A stretch of DNA of 64,000 nt from Rhizobium cauense (GCF_019511525.1 NZ_JAEUAT010000002.1:521133-585132); one strand, 5' to 3'. Shown: positions 44,523-53,248, counted from the stretch's first letter. A program made the numbers and translations. The notes: generated from the letters alone by a model not told the origin.

Positions 44523-45560
44523 ATGATCTTCCGGCAGTTGTTCGATCCGGTATCGAGTACTTATTCTTATCTACTCGCAAGCCGGAAGGGCGGCGAGGCA
44601 TTGATTATCGATCCCGTGCTCGAAAGGGTCGACCGCTATCTCCAACTCATCCACGAACTCGACCTGAAACTGGTCAAGGCTGTGGATACGCATCTCCACG
44701 CCGACCACATCACTGGTCTTGGCGCTCTGCGCGACAAGACCCATTGCATCACCGTGATGGGAGAGCAGACGAAGGCGGACGTTGTTTCGATGCGCCTCGC
44801 CGACAACGACAAGCTGACCATCGAAGGGCTCTCGCTCGACGTCATTTATACGCCGGGCCATACGGACGATTCCTATAGTTTCGGGCTCCCCGACCGCGTG
44901 TTCACCGGAGACACGTTGCTCATTCGGGGTACAGGGCGGACCGATTTCCAGAACGGCGACCCAAGGGCGCAATTCGAATCGATCTTCGGGCGGCTCCTGA
45001 AGCTTCCGGATTCGACGTTGGTTTTTCCCGCGCACGACTACAAGGGCGACACGGTTTCCACCATCGGCGAGGAAAGGGCCTTTAACCCGCGCCTGCAGGT
45101 GAAGTCAGCCGATGAATATGCCGACCTGATGAACAATCTGAAACTGTCAAACCCGAAGATGATGGATGTTGCGGTCCCGGCCAACATGAAGGTCGGGATG
45201 AACCAGGATAACGTCATGCGCCATGGCTGGGCTCTGACGGCCCAGCAAGCGCTCAGCGTGGTCGGTCTTGGGGACGTGGCGCTGATCGATCTGCGCGAGA
45301 ACGCCGAGCGGCAGCGAAACGGAACAATCCCCGGCTCACTGCATGTACCCTATCCCTCGCTCGAGGAGAGCATTGGCGCCGGCGGCATGCTGCATGAACT
45401 GGCGAACTCGACGCGGAAACGGTTGCTTTTTTACTGCGCTTTTGGCGAGCGGTCGGCAATGGCAGTACAGGCAGCCCACGATGCTGGCCTTCCCTTGGCC
45501 TTCCATATCCAAGGCGGCATCGACGCCTGGAGGAAAGCTGAGGGGCCGATCGCGCATTAG
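44523..45560 (+). CDS. Persulfide dioxygenase-like MBL-rhodanese fusion
   Basis: The 345-residue protein has an N-terminal metallo-beta-lactamase domain with THLHADHITGL, the HTDDSYSF site and FPAHDYKGDTVST, close to ETHE1/Blh-type persulfide dioxygenases. A C-terminal rhodanese domain has an active cysteine in LLFYCAFGERS. Such fusions oxidise glutathione persulfide to sulfite and handle sulfane sulfur. The gene starts 30 bases after the peroxiredoxin and is followed by a gene for a cysteine-rich GDCCVxC protein. Confidence 0.9.
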   Translation: MIFRQLFDPVSSTYSYLLASRKGGEALIIDPVLERVDRYLQLIHELDLKLVKAVDTHLHADHITGLGALRDKTHCITVMGEQTKADVVSMRLADNDKLTIEGLSLDVIYTPGHTDDSYSFGLPDRVFTGDTLLIRGTGRTDFQNGDPRAQFESIFGRLLKLPDSTLVFPAHDYKGDTVSTIGEERAFNPRLQVKSADEYADLMNNLKLSNPKMMDVAVPANMKVGMNQDNVMRHGWALTAQQALSVVGLGDVALIDLRENAERQRNGTIPGSLHVPYPSLEESIGAGGMLHELANSTRKRLLFYCAFGERSAMAVQAAHDAGLPLAFHIQGGIDAWRKAEGPIAH

Positions 45561-45583
45561 GAGCAGCCTCTCGAGGTGACGCA

Positions 45584-45801
45584 ATGGAACAGCGGCAGTC
45601 TACTCTGACATGCCCTGCCTGCAGCCACCGATCGGTAGAAACGAGCCGGTTGACGCCTGCGTCTGCGTCTATGAATGCTGCGGCTGCGGCACAACGCTCA
45701 AGCCGAAGCAAGGCGACTGTTGTGTCTTCTGCTCATACGGATCGGTTCCCTGTCCGCCGGTTCAAGCTGCAATGGCGCGGCGCGGGTCTCACGCTAGCTG
45801 A
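45584..45801 (+). pseudogene. GDCCVxC cysteine-rich (seleno)protein homologue, frameshifted
   Basis: The ATG at 45584, with a GAGGTGA five bases upstream, opens MEQRQSTLTCPACSHRSVET. The matching second half, DACVCVYECCGCGTTLKPKQ followed by GDCCVFCSYGSVPCPPVQ, lies in another frame from about 45646. One missing base near 45643-45649 explains the break; adding one base joins ET-x-PVDAC as in family members. The family has CxxC, CxxC-type and GDCC sites, often with selenocysteine in relatives, and unknown function. A sequencing error in the G/C-rich stretch is the main alternative. The 3' end overlaps the convergent methyltransferase by 13 bases. Confidence 0.75.
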
Positions 45802-46382
45802 AAGATCGCCGCGTAGTGGTAGGGCGGGAGGTCGACGATCCGCAGCAAGCAAAAGCCAGCGGCTTCAACCACCCGGCGGACGGATTCTGGCGACATACGC
45901 ATTTCGGTTCGCGGCCCGCGCGGCTTGCCGAGAACCATCGTTTCTTCGCGCGGGTACGGATGCCAGTTCACGATGCAGAACAGCCCGTCTGGCCGTAGAA
46001 CTTCCCTAACGGAATGCGCAAGACCAATAGGGTCAGGAACGCCATGGAAGGTGTTGGCAATCAAGACATAGTCGACAGCTTCATCAAGACATTCAGCCAC
46101 GCAGGTGGCGTCCGCGCAAATCCATTGGCGGACGGACGCATCTCTTCGCTGAACTTCAGCTTTCGCCAGCTCTATCATGTCCGGATCGAGATCGAGTGCC
46201 GCAATGCGTCCGTCGACCAACGCAGCGAGTGGGCCGGTGAAGTAACCGTCACCGCAGCAAAGGTCGAGCACGCTCATGCCGGGTCTGATCCCGACTTGCC
46301 AAAGCAGCGCGTCCGGATCTGGCCACAGCACGGACCACCAATCCCGGTCCGGCATGGACGTACTTTGAAACAATGCCGCCAT
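45789..46382 (-). CDS. Class I SAM-dependent methyltransferase
   Basis: The 197-residue protein has motif I in SVLDLCCGDGYFTGPL, DLDPDMIELA and ANTFHGVPDPIGLA, typical of small-molecule methyltransferases. The N-terminal MAALFQSTSMPDRDWWSVLWP matches a group often found near metal or sulfur genes. The ATG at 46382 is chosen; a longer frame overlaps trmFO. It converges with the GDCCVxC gene and follows trmFO on the same strand. Substrate is unknown. Confidence 0.85.
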   Translation of the reverse strand: MAALFQSTSMPDRDWWSVLWPDPDALLWQVGIRPGMSVLDLCCGDGYFTGPLAALVDGRIAALDLDPDMIELAKAEVQRRDASVRQWICADATCVAECLDEAVDYVLIANTFHGVPDPIGLAHSVREVLRPDGLFCIVNWHPYPREETMVLGKPRGPRTEMRMSPESVRRVVEAAGFCLLRIVDLPPYHYAAIFQLA

Positions 46383-46470
46383 CAGCCCGCTCCGTTGGAA
46401 CGTCTCTTTGGCATGACGCCCACGATCCTGCCGATGGCGCCGGATCGGGGGCGCCCATGCCGCGAGCGAA

Positions 46471-47904
46471 TTATGCGCTCTCGGCGAGTTTCGTGTCGAG
46501 GCCAAGCCAGTTCGCGCAGTCGGCGAGCGCGCGCTTTGCTATCAGCTGGCGTTTCATGATGGTTTTGTCCTTGCCGCGGAAGCGCTTTACACCCTCGGGC
46601 TTGACGATAGACCCGGGTTCGAGCTCCGGGAAAAGGCCGAAGTTGATGTTCATCGGCTGGAACGACCGCTTGCCGGGCTCTTCATCATTGACGATATGGC
46701 CCCCGGTGATGTGGCCAAGCAGCGATCCGAGCGCTGTGGTCGCAGGCGGGAGCGATAGAGCTTCGCCCTTTCGCTCGGCGGCGGCAAACCGACCTGCCAA
46801 GAGTCCGACACTGGCGCTTTCGACATAGCCTTCGCAGCCGGTGATCTGTCCGGCAAAGCGCAGGCCCGGGCGAGACTTGAGAGTCAGGGACGCATCGAGC
46901 AAGGTCGGCGAATTGATGTAGGTATTGCGATGAAGTCCGCCGAGGCGCGCGAATTCGGCATTCTGGAGCCCCGGAATCATGCGGAAGATCTCCGCCTGGG
47001 CGCCGTACTTCAGTTTCGTCTGAAAACCGACCATGTTGTAGAGCGTGCCGAGCGCATTGTCCTGCCGCAGCTGCACGACCGCGTAGGCCTTGACAGTCGG
47101 GTTGTGCGAATTGGTCAGTCCCATCGGCTTCATTGGGCCGTGGCGCAGCGTTTCGCGACCGCGCTCCGCCATGACTTCGATCGGGAGGCAGCCGTCGAAG
47201 TAGGGAGTTCCTTCCCATTCCTTGAATCCGACCGTATCACCGGCAATCAAGGCGTCAACGAAGGCGTTGTACTGCTCTTCGGTCATCGGACAATTGATGT
47301 AGTCCTTGCCGGTGCCGCCGGGACCGACCTTGTCGTAGCGCGACTGATACCAGCAAATGTCCATGTCGATGCTGTCGCGATGAACAATCGGCGCAATCGC
47401 GTCGAAGAACGCCAACGCATCCGCGCCCGTCTCCGCCTGGATCGCGCTGGCCAGTGAAGGTGCTGTCAGGGGGCCGGTTGCAACGATTGCAAGGTCCCAC
47501 TCTTTCGGCGGCAGGCCCGTCACTTCCTCGCGGACGACTGTGATCAACGGGTGCTCATGGATCGCCTTGGTGACCGCATCGGAAAAACCGTCGCGGTCAA
47601 CCGCCAGTGCGCCACCGGCCGGGACCTGGTGCTTGTCCGCACAGGCCATGATCAGGGATCCCGCCAAACGCATCTCGGCATGGATGACGCCGACCGCATT
47701 GCTGGTCGCGTCGTCGGAGCGGAAGGAATTGGAGCAAACGAGTTCGGCTAGCCCGTCGGTCTTGTGCGCATCTGTGCCGCGCACGCCACGCATCTCGTGC
47801 AGGATAACGGGAACGCCGGCATTGGCGATCTGCCAGGCGGTCTCGGAGCCGGCGAGGCCGCCGCCGACGACGTGGATGGGAGAATAGGAAGAGGTCTTGT
47901 TCAT
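46471..47904 (-). CDS. trmFO: tRNA (uracil-54) methyltransferase TrmFO
   Basis: The 477-residue flavoprotein makes ribothymidine at position 54 of tRNA using methylenetetrahydrofolate. It has a [17 protein letters not shown] motif at the N-terminus, [39 protein letters not shown], and [20 protein letters not shown] at the C-terminal part. Length and motifs are normal for the folate-type enzyme. Confidence 0.96.
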   Translation of the reverse strand: MNKTSSYSPIHVVGGGLAGSETAWQIANAGVPVILHEMRGVRGTDAHKTDGLAELVCSNSFRSDDATSNAVGVIHAEMRLAGSLIMACADKHQVPAGGALAVDRDGFSDAVTKAIHEHPLITVVREEVTGLPPKEWDLAIVATGPLTAPSLASAIQAETGADALAFFDAIAPIVHRDSIDMDICWYQSRYDKVGPGGTGKDYINCPMTEEQYNAFVDALIAGDTVGFKEWEGTPYFDGCLPIEVMAERGRETLRHGPMKPMGLTNSHNPTVKAYAVVQLRQDNALGTLYNMVGFQTKLKYGAQAEIFRMIPGLQNAEFARLGGLHRNTYINSPTLLDASLTLKSRPGLRFAGQITGCEGYVESASVGLLAGRFAAAERKGEALSLPPATTALGSLLGHITGGHIVNDEEPGKRSFQPMNINFGLFPELEPGSIVKPEGVKRFRGKDKTIMKRQLIAKRALADCANWLGLDTKLAESA

Positions 47905-47979
47905 GCGCGGCTGATTATCACGCTGGACCGCCGCAGGAAACCGAAGAATTGACGTCAGCTCGATGCGGCGTCGGCATCT

Positions 47980-50049
47980 CTAGATATCCAGTTCCAGCCG
48001 AGCACCTGCTTCGCCCGCTGCCGGCACGGCGCAGCAGATCAGCGCTTCGTCATCGGCCGCATCAGCGGTCGGCTCCTTGATATAGGCGACGGCGCCCGAG
48101 AGGATCTTGGTCCTGCAGCTGCCGCAATTGCCGAGGCGACAGCTGAACTCGGGCGCCAAGCCGCGTGCTTCGGCGAGTTCCAGCAATGTGCCTGATCCTG
48201 GCTGCCAGCGAGCCTCCTTGCCTGAGCGCATGAAATACACCGGCTGCGGCTCACCAGCGGCGGCGCGTGCCGGCGGCCGCGTGGTTTCGTTCCGTGACCT
48301 CTGGAGAGACGCCGGTCCAAACGCTTCGGCATGGATGCGGTCATCGGCAATATTCAGCCCGCGCAGGCAGTCGTAAACGGACTGCATGAAGCCTGCTGGA
48401 CCGCACAGATAGAAGTCATAGTCGTTGAACGGTAACACTGTGCTCAGCAGGTTCATGTCGACACGTCCCTGTCGTTCGTAGTCTTCGCCGTCGACCGCAT
48501 CGGCAGTATCGCTGAGCAGGCGGACGAGCTTGACGACGCCACCGGATGCCGCGGCGAGCGCCTGCAGTTCGGTATCGAACGCACGCTCCGACTTGCTGTG
48601 CGCGGAGTAAAACAGCCAGGTCGGTCGTATCCTCCGAGTGCGCCGGCCTTCGTAGACGACATGCCGCAACATCGCCAGCAATGGTGTGATGCCGATGCCT
48701 GCCGCCAATAGAACGGCAGGGCGTCTCTCGGCGGCGTTGATGGTGAACGCACCGGCAGGCGCGCGGGCCTCTATGATGTCTCCCTCACGGATCGCGTCGT
48801 GAAGATGGGTCGAGACAAGCCCCTCGCGCTTGACGCTGATGCGATACGTTCCATCCGACGGCGCCGAGGAGATCGTATAGGTGCGCACTGCCGGCACATC
48901 AGATCCCTTCACGGGAATCCGGACAGGCAAGTGCTGCCCGGAGACATGGGGAATGATCCCGTCCTTGTCTGTCGGTTCGAGATGGAACGAGCGCACGCTT
49001 GCGCTCTCCTGGACGATCCGGGCGACGCGGAAGGGCCGCCAGCTCTTGGCGAGGGCAGTCGCATCAAGCCGTGCAGCGGCCTCATCCCAACTGCCGGTCA
49101 TCAGGGAGTTGGGAGAGGGGCCGTCGGCACGCGAATGCCAACGGAGCGGCAACGCCTCTTGCCTGTAGACGATCTGCTTCGGCCGAAAGCGCCAGAGCCG
49201 CTCTGCACCCTGGAAGGCCGCTATGTCAGGCGAGTCGAGGATCACCTCCGCATCGCCCGATAGTTGGAGAAGGTCTCCGCTCTCGAAATCCGCGAAAACC
49301 AATCCCGCGCGCGGATTTACGAGGATGTTGCCCAGCGTATTGAAGAAGAGATTGCCGGCAAAATCGGGGATTGTCAGGACACCGTCTTCGCCGATTCGTA
49401 CGAAACCCGGCTTGCCGCCGCGATGCGAAACATCGATTTGGCGGTCCTCACCCTCCCGGTCGACATAGGAGGCGACAAAGAAAGTGTCCGCCTTGGCGAT
49501 CATTTCAGCAGGACGACCATCAAGCCTATCGAAACTGACTGGCCCGTGGTCGGAGGGCTGTACCGGATCACGAACGTATTCATAATCGCGCAGCTGGATA
49601 TATTGCGGGCAGTTGCCGTAGGATTGCCCCACACGCACGTCGAAGCTGTCCTGCTGGGTTCTATGCACGGTGCCGTTCAACCGGTTGCGGCGACGCGTGT
49701 GGAGCTCGATCCCGAGCATGGCAATGGCATCGCCGTCGTCCATTCCAGCGTCGGCCGGATCAAGGTGCTCGCGCGGAAGGCGGACGCTGAGCGTATGGAT
49801 GTCCGGGCTCTCGAGGAAGCCCGGACGATTGGCGCGCAACGTCGCCCATGCGTTGCCATTCGTATCTACCGTTCCCAGGACGATGAACGGCAGCTGCGGA
49901 TAGAAATGGCGGTGCTGATCGATCAGATGATCTCGCAGTACGCGTCGGCCCACCTCGTTCATTCGGTCGGCTACGCCGACCTTTTCCTGCAGCGTTATCT
50001 CCCCGACATGCCAGGGGGAGCGCATAGTGCTTTGTGCATCGATAGGCAT
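47980..50049 (-). CDS. PNPOx-like, ferredoxin reductase and [2Fe-2S] ferredoxin fusion
   Basis: The 689-residue protein has three parts. Residues about 30-270 are a split-barrel flavin-binding domain of the pyridoxamine oxidase type (FIVLGTVDTNGNAWATLRAN). Residues about 330-580 are an FAD/NAD(P)H reductase (RTYTISSAPSDGTYRISVKR, LLAAGIGITPLLAMLRHVV, CGPAGFMQSVYDCL). The C-terminus is a plant-type ferredoxin (FSCRLGNCGSCRTKILSG, then CC). It is a self-contained electron transfer enzyme. The ATG at 50049 has AAGGAG seven bases upstream. It lies 48 bases behind the transferase gene and probably shares the message and regulator with it. The substrate is unknown. Confidence 0.9.
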   Translation of the reverse strand: MPIDAQSTMRSPWHVGEITLQEKVGVADRMNEVGRRVLRDHLIDQHRHFYPQLPFIVLGTVDTNGNAWATLRANRPGFLESPDIHTLSVRLPREHLDPADAGMDDGDAIAMLGIELHTRRRNRLNGTVHRTQQDSFDVRVGQSYGNCPQYIQLRDYEYVRDPVQPSDHGPVSFDRLDGRPAEMIAKADTFFVASYVDREGEDRQIDVSHRGGKPGFVRIGEDGVLTIPDFAGNLFFNTLGNILVNPRAGLVFADFESGDLLQLSGDAEVILDSPDIAAFQGAERLWRFRPKQIVYRQEALPLRWHSRADGPSPNSLMTGSWDEAAARLDATALAKSWRPFRVARIVQESASVRSFHLEPTDKDGIIPHVSGQHLPVRIPVKGSDVPAVRTYTISSAPSDGTYRISVKREGLVSTHLHDAIREGDIIEARAPAGAFTINAAERRPAVLLAAGIGITPLLAMLRHVVYEGRRTRRIRPTWLFYSAHSKSERAFDTELQALAAASGGVVKLVRLLSDTADAVDGEDYERQGRVDMNLLSTVLPFNDYDFYLCGPAGFMQSVYDCLRGLNIADDRIHAEAFGPASLQRSRNETTRPPARAAAGEPQPVYFMRSGKEARWQPGSGTLLELAEARGLAPEFSCRLGNCGSCRTKILSGAVAYIKEPTADAADDEALICCAVPAAGEAGARLELDI

Positions 50050-50096
50050 GGCTGGCTCCTTCATCGGTGGTGGTCGGCTGCGGCGTGGTCGACGCC

Positions 50097-50714
50097 TCAG
50101 GCCTCCTCGACAATGCCGACTGGCGATTTCTGGAATGGTTGAAAGCCGGGCAGGGCTTCTATCCGCTCAAGCCAAGCCGTCACGTTGCGGTAGGTCGAGC
50201 GGTCGACATTCCCTTCCGGCGCGCGGGCGATGTAGCTGTAAAGTGCAACATCGGCGACGGTCGGCCGGTGCGTGGCGATCCATTCGCCATCGATGAGATG
50301 ATCATCGATCAGCTTGAGGATTCGATGAGCTCTCGCGATAACCTCCTCGGGGTCGAATTTCGCTCCGAACAGGGTCACAAGCCTTGCAGCACCGGGACCA
50401 TAGGCAATCTCACCGGCGGCAACCGATAGCCAGCGCTGAACCGCCGCTGCAGCCACCTGCTCCTCCGGGAGCCAGACCTCAGGTGCATATTTCTTGGCGA
50501 GATAGACGAGGATGGCATTGGAATCGCTGATGACGATGTCGCCATCCTGGAGCACGGGTAACTGCCCGAATGGATTGAGTGCAAGGAAATTGGCGCTCTT
50601 GTGTTCGCCGGCAGCTAGGTCGACCTGCACGACATCAACATCGACATCGATAAGCGACAGAAAGAGGCGGGCGCGATGGGCATGGCCCGATAGAGGGTGC
50701 GAGTACAGCTTCAT
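50097..50714 (-). CDS. Glutathione S-transferase family protein
   Basis: The 205-residue protein has a thioredoxin-like N-terminal domain ([32 protein letters not shown] with the cis-proline, [12 protein letters not shown]) and an all-helical C-terminal domain ([19 protein letters not shown]). It probably conjugates or reduces electrophiles with glutathione. GGAG precedes the ATG at 50714. It is the first gene of the unit that continues to the fusion flavoprotein and is divergent from a LysR regulator. Confidence 0.92.
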   Translation of the reverse strand: MKLYSHPLSGHAHRARLFLSLIDVDVDVVQVDLAAGEHKSANFLALNPFGQLPVLQDGDIVISDSNAILVYLAKKYAPEVWLPEEQVAAAAVQRWLSVAAGEIAYGPGAARLVTLFGAKFDPEEVIARAHRILKLIDDHLIDGEWIATHRPTVADVALYSYIARAPEGNVDRSTYRNVTAWLERIEALPGFQPFQKSPVGIVEEA

Positions 50715-50742
50715 TGTCTGGTCTCCATGTTTGAGGTGACCG

Positions 50743-50802
50743 AACAATAATTGTTTCTGTATGTGCGTAGAATTGCGATAATATGAAAGAAACTATTTCA
50801 TA
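50743..50802. promoter_or_regulatory. Divergent promoter region with two palindromes
   Basis: AACAAT-A-ATTGTT (50743-50755) and TATGAAA-GAAACTA-TTTCATA (50782-50802) lie between the transferase gene and lysR. LysR proteins typically bind such paired dyads in the shared region, including a T-N11-A core. These are the likely binding and activation sites. Confidence 0.6.
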
Positions 50803-50822
50803 TAGCGGAATAAGGTGCTCTG

Positions 50823-51710
50823 ATGGATCGGCTTCAATGCATGAGGGTCTTCGTGAAGGTCGCGGAGACGGCGAGCTTTGCGCAGGCCGCGCGCCAGCTT
50901 CACATGAGCCCGCCGGCTGTCACCCGCGCGATCGCTTTTCTGGAGGCGGCCACAGGGGCGCGGCTCTTCGTGCGCTCAACGCGATCCGTGAAGCTGACGT
51001 CGCCTGGCAGTCGTTACGCGGATGACTGCAGAAGGATACTCAGCGATATCGACGAAGCGGAAGCTTCCGCCGGTGGATCCCATTCAACAGCATCGGGAAT
51101 CCTCACCGTTACGGCACCGGTGCTTTTCGGTCAGATCCACGTCGTCCCTGCGATGACTGAGTTTCTTAGCATGCACGCGGCCGTTACGGGACGCGTGCAT
51201 CTCTTTGATAGGATGGTCAATCTTGTGGAAGAGGGCATCGACGTCGCCATTCGTATCGGTCACCTGCAGGATTCTGAGCACCAGGCGATTAGGGTTGGCA
51301 GCGTGCGCCGCGTCGTCTGTGGCGCTCCCGCTTACTTCGAGCGTCATGGCGAACCGGCGACGCCAGCCGACCTGTCTCGGCACATCACCATCTTCAATAC
51401 GGGCTCCTCGGCGCCGTTGGAATGGCACTTCTCGCCCAACCACACGCCCGTCAAGCTTCATCCGCGTATGTACTGCAATACTGTCGATGCATCGATATCC
51501 GCGGCGGTGACCGGATGGGGGTTGTCTCGCGCTCTGTCTTATCAGGTGGCGCAGCATATTGCCGCCGGTCGGTTGAGAACGGTGCTTGACCAATATGAAG
51601 AAGAGCCCCTGCCGATCCATGTCGTTCATGTGGAGGGTAGACATGTCTCGGCCAAGACGCGGGCGTTCGTGGATTTTGCGGTCGAGAAGCTAAAGAGCCT
51701 GGGGCTGTAG
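50823..51710 (+). CDS. LysR-family transcriptional regulator
   Basis: The 295-residue regulator has an N-terminal helix-turn-helix (SFAQAARQLHMSPPAVTRAI, about residues 18-37) and an effector-binding domain of the periplasmic-binding type. Its layout and the divergent orientation suggest control of the transferase and fusion flavoprotein genes and of itself. The inducer is unknown. Confidence 0.94.
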   Translation: MDRLQCMRVFVKVAETASFAQAARQLHMSPPAVTRAIAFLEAATGARLFVRSTRSVKLTSPGSRYADDCRRILSDIDEAEASAGGSHSTASGILTVTAPVLFGQIHVVPAMTEFLSMHAAVTGRVHLFDRMVNLVEEGIDVAIRIGHLQDSEHQAIRVGSVRRVVCGAPAYFERHGEPATPADLSRHITIFNTGSSAPLEWHFSPNHTPVKLHPRMYCNTVDASISAAVTGWGLSRALSYQVAQHIAAGRLRTVLDQYEEEPLPIHVVHVEGRHVSAKTRAFVDFAVEKLKSLGL

Positions 51711-51743
51711 AAGCCGAGGCAGCAGGCTCGGCAGTGGCGGTGC

Positions 51744-51962
51744 TCAGGCCATTGTTCTGGCCGAGGCTTGAATACGCTTTGACAGGAAGCTTATTCGATC
51801 GAGATTGTTCAGGATATCGACCATGTCGCATGCCTCGCGCCACGTCATGCGCGCCATCTGCACACCGTTCAGTTCAGCCGGCTGTTGTGTCGTGGCGTCG
51901 ACGACGGTCCACAGACCATCCTCCATGCGGAGATTGTATCGGCACATTACGCATGTCTCCAT
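51744..51962 (-). CDS. Small conserved-looking hypothetical protein
   Basis: The 72-residue protein begins METCVMCRYNLRMEDGLWTV and continues WREACDMVDILNNLDRISFL, with a CxxC at the N-terminus. The pattern of short segments resembles real small proteins in rhizobia. The ATG at 51962 has only a weak ribosome binding site. It is convergent with the LysR gene. Confidence 0.6.
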   Translation of the reverse strand: METCVMCRYNLRMEDGLWTVVDATTQQPAELNGVQMARMTWREACDMVDILNNLDRISFLSKRIQASARTMA

Positions 51963-52090
51963 TGGGCAACGGCCGGATACTTTCACAATGGTTAATATTA
52001 GTCCACCCTAAAGAAGTCAGGTGTTCGCCTATCAACAGATCAGCCAGGCGGTGTCCTGTCGACGCAGCGCGGGTGTCCCCGGAATCAAAA

Positions 52091-52110
52091 ACGGCGCCCT
52101 GGGGCGCCGT
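52091..52110 (-). terminator. Rho-independent terminator after the first DUF1127 gene
   Basis: ACGGCGCC and GGCGCCGT pair around four bases; the minus strand then reads TTTTTGATT. It lies 25 bases past the stop. Confidence 0.85.
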
Positions 52111-52134
52111 CTTGGAAACTTCACGTTCGCGCTA

Positions 52135-52278
52135 TTAGCGGAATGAGCGGGAAGCGATCGTGCGAATGTCGTAACGGCTAACGCCGATGTCGGCGAGCGT
52201 CTGGTTGGAGAGGCTGCCAAGTTCGCTAAGTGTGCGGCGGTAGCTGAGCCAGCTTCTTGCAATGCGGATCGGGTTCAT
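52135..52278 (-). CDS. DUF1127 protein, first copy
   Basis: The 47-residue basic protein MNPIRIARSWLSYRRTLSEL continues GSLSNQTLADIGVSRYDI and ends in ASRSFR, matching DUF1127. Small DUF1127 proteins are RNA-binding or regulatory peptides in Rhizobiales and Rhodobacterales and affect RNA turnover, phosphate and carbon metabolism. The ATG at 52278 follows a weak AGGA-like site; longer in-frame readings are not favoured. A second copy lies 296 bases upstream. Confidence 0.9.
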   Translation of the reverse strand: MNPIRIARSWLSYRRTLSELGSLSNQTLADIGVSRYDIRTIASRSFR

Positions 52279-52500
52279 TTTCGTCTTCCTCAGAGTGGTG
52301 AGCGAGACCGGCGCCATCGCCGTCTCAGCGTTGACATCCATATAGGTGTTCTCTGTCATATTGTGCAGTGCAAAGAAAAGGCATCTGCTATGCAATTGTG
52401 CATGTGATGCTTATTCTGGATGCAGAGATTATTTTCTGAGCGTGCCCGAGGGAGCTAAAAACGGCTGCAACCATTCCGCAAGGTAACAGGCGGACAAAAG

Positions 52501-52533
52501 AAAACGCCCGTTGCCAGGGGCAGCGGGCGTTTT
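52501..52533 (-). terminator. Terminator after the second DUF1127 gene
   Basis: AAAACGCCCG pairs with CGGGCGTTTT around a 13-base loop; the minus strand continues CTTTTG. It closes the transcript after the hairpin at 52540-52568. Confidence 0.85.
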
Positions 52534-52539
52534 GTCGAG

Positions 52540-52568
52540 GCGATCTGCTTGGGAGGATAGCTGATCGC
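52540..52568 (-). ncRNA. Hairpin with CCUCC loop in the 3' UTR of the second DUF1127 gene
   Basis: The minus strand reads GCGATC, A, GCT, ATCCTCCCA, AGC, A, GATCGC. Six base pairs, one mismatch and three more pairs present the nine-base loop AUCCUCCCA, complementary to Shine-Dalgarno sequences. It starts five bases after the DUF1127 stop and is followed by a terminator, so a short 3' UTR-derived RNA may be cut from this message, as is known for CcsR RNAs with a DUF1127 gene in Rhodobacter. Confidence 0.55.
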
Positions 52569-52573
52569 TTGGA

Positions 52574-52720
52574 TTAGCGGGCAGAAGCCTCGCGAGCGAC
52601 GCGATGAATGTCGGAACGATCGATACCGAGGTCGTGCAATTCGCGGTTGGTCATGCGGCCGAGTTCGGTAACGGTCTGACGATACTTGCGCCAGTTATTG
52701 AAAGAGCGTGCGAAGTTCAT
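52574..52720 (-). CDS. DUF1127 protein, second copy
   Basis: The 48-residue protein MNFARSFNNWRKYRQTVTEL continues GRMTNRELHDLGIDRSDI and ends HRVAREASAR, a standard DUF1127 sequence. AAGGGGA lies six to seven bases before the ATG at 52720. The message carries a 3' hairpin with an anti-Shine-Dalgarno loop. Together with the first copy and the RNA at 53131-53248 it forms a minus-strand cluster likely to act in post-transcriptional regulation. Confidence 0.9.
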   Translation of the reverse strand: MNFARSFNNWRKYRQTVTELGRMTNRELHDLGIDRSDIHRVAREASAR

Positions 52721-53130
52721 TTTGATCCCCTTTCCTAGGGCTTGCGATCTGCCAGCTGCCGCCTATCGGCGCTGACCTCTATTTGATGACTGGAATATAT
52801 GTTGCGCTGCGAAGTAGTAACAGAGACAAGATTTCAGATCACCTATGCGTTGAATGCAGACCTAAGGCCTTCGATTTCGGGATTTGGCCGTCATTTGGTC
52901 AATCAATAGGCAAAATGGAGGCTGGCAGATGGCCGACACGCTCGCTTTCATGCCGAGGGGTGGTGGCCGGCTATGATTGCGGTGGCCCGTCGACAGGCAA
53001 TGGCTGCGAGCGGCGCTTATCAATTGATCTCGGGCCGCCAGATCAGCCTGAGGTCGCCGGCGGGATATCCTCGGACTCAATCTTCGAGGAAAAGTCCTCC
53101 GCGCGCTGGGGCTTAGGGCGGGCGAGCCCC
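52721..53130. other. Intergenic region between the small RNA and DUF1127 genes
   Basis: These 410 bases hold the promoter for the second DUF1127 gene. Open frames on either strand are short or lack a family likeness. No further hairpin with a CCUCC loop was seen. Confidence 0.5.
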
Positions 53131-53248
53131 TGAAAACCAAACGCCCACCGGGGGAGGATCCGGTGGGCGTCATTGGAATGACTGACAACTGGGAGGAGGA
53201 GTGTTGTCAGTCTATCGGAGGGCGCTGGGAGGAGGAGTGCGCTGCTCC
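53131..53248 (-). ncRNA. Cuckoo/CcsR-like small RNA with three CUCC-loop hairpins
   Basis: The minus strand folds as three consecutive hairpins. Hairpin 1 (53217-53248) pairs GGAG/CUCC and GCGC/GCGC. Hairpin 2 (53180-53212) has a perfect ten-pair stem GACUGACAAC/GUUGUCAGUC. Both expose the identical 13-base loop ACUCCUCCUCCCA. Hairpin 3 (53141-53170) has a ten-pair stem ACGCCCACCG/CGGUGGGCGU with loop GAUCCUCCCC and is the terminator, followed by UUUGGUUUUC. Repeated CCUCC loops define the cuckoo/alpha-r14 and CcsR RNA families, which act on Shine-Dalgarno sequences. The 5' end is a guess; no promoter is assigned. Confidence 0.75.

Noticed and set aside
52783..53133. 116-codon plus-strand frame beside the DUF1127 genes
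   Set aside because: Composition is atypical and there is no ribosome binding site; it runs into the small RNA terminator.
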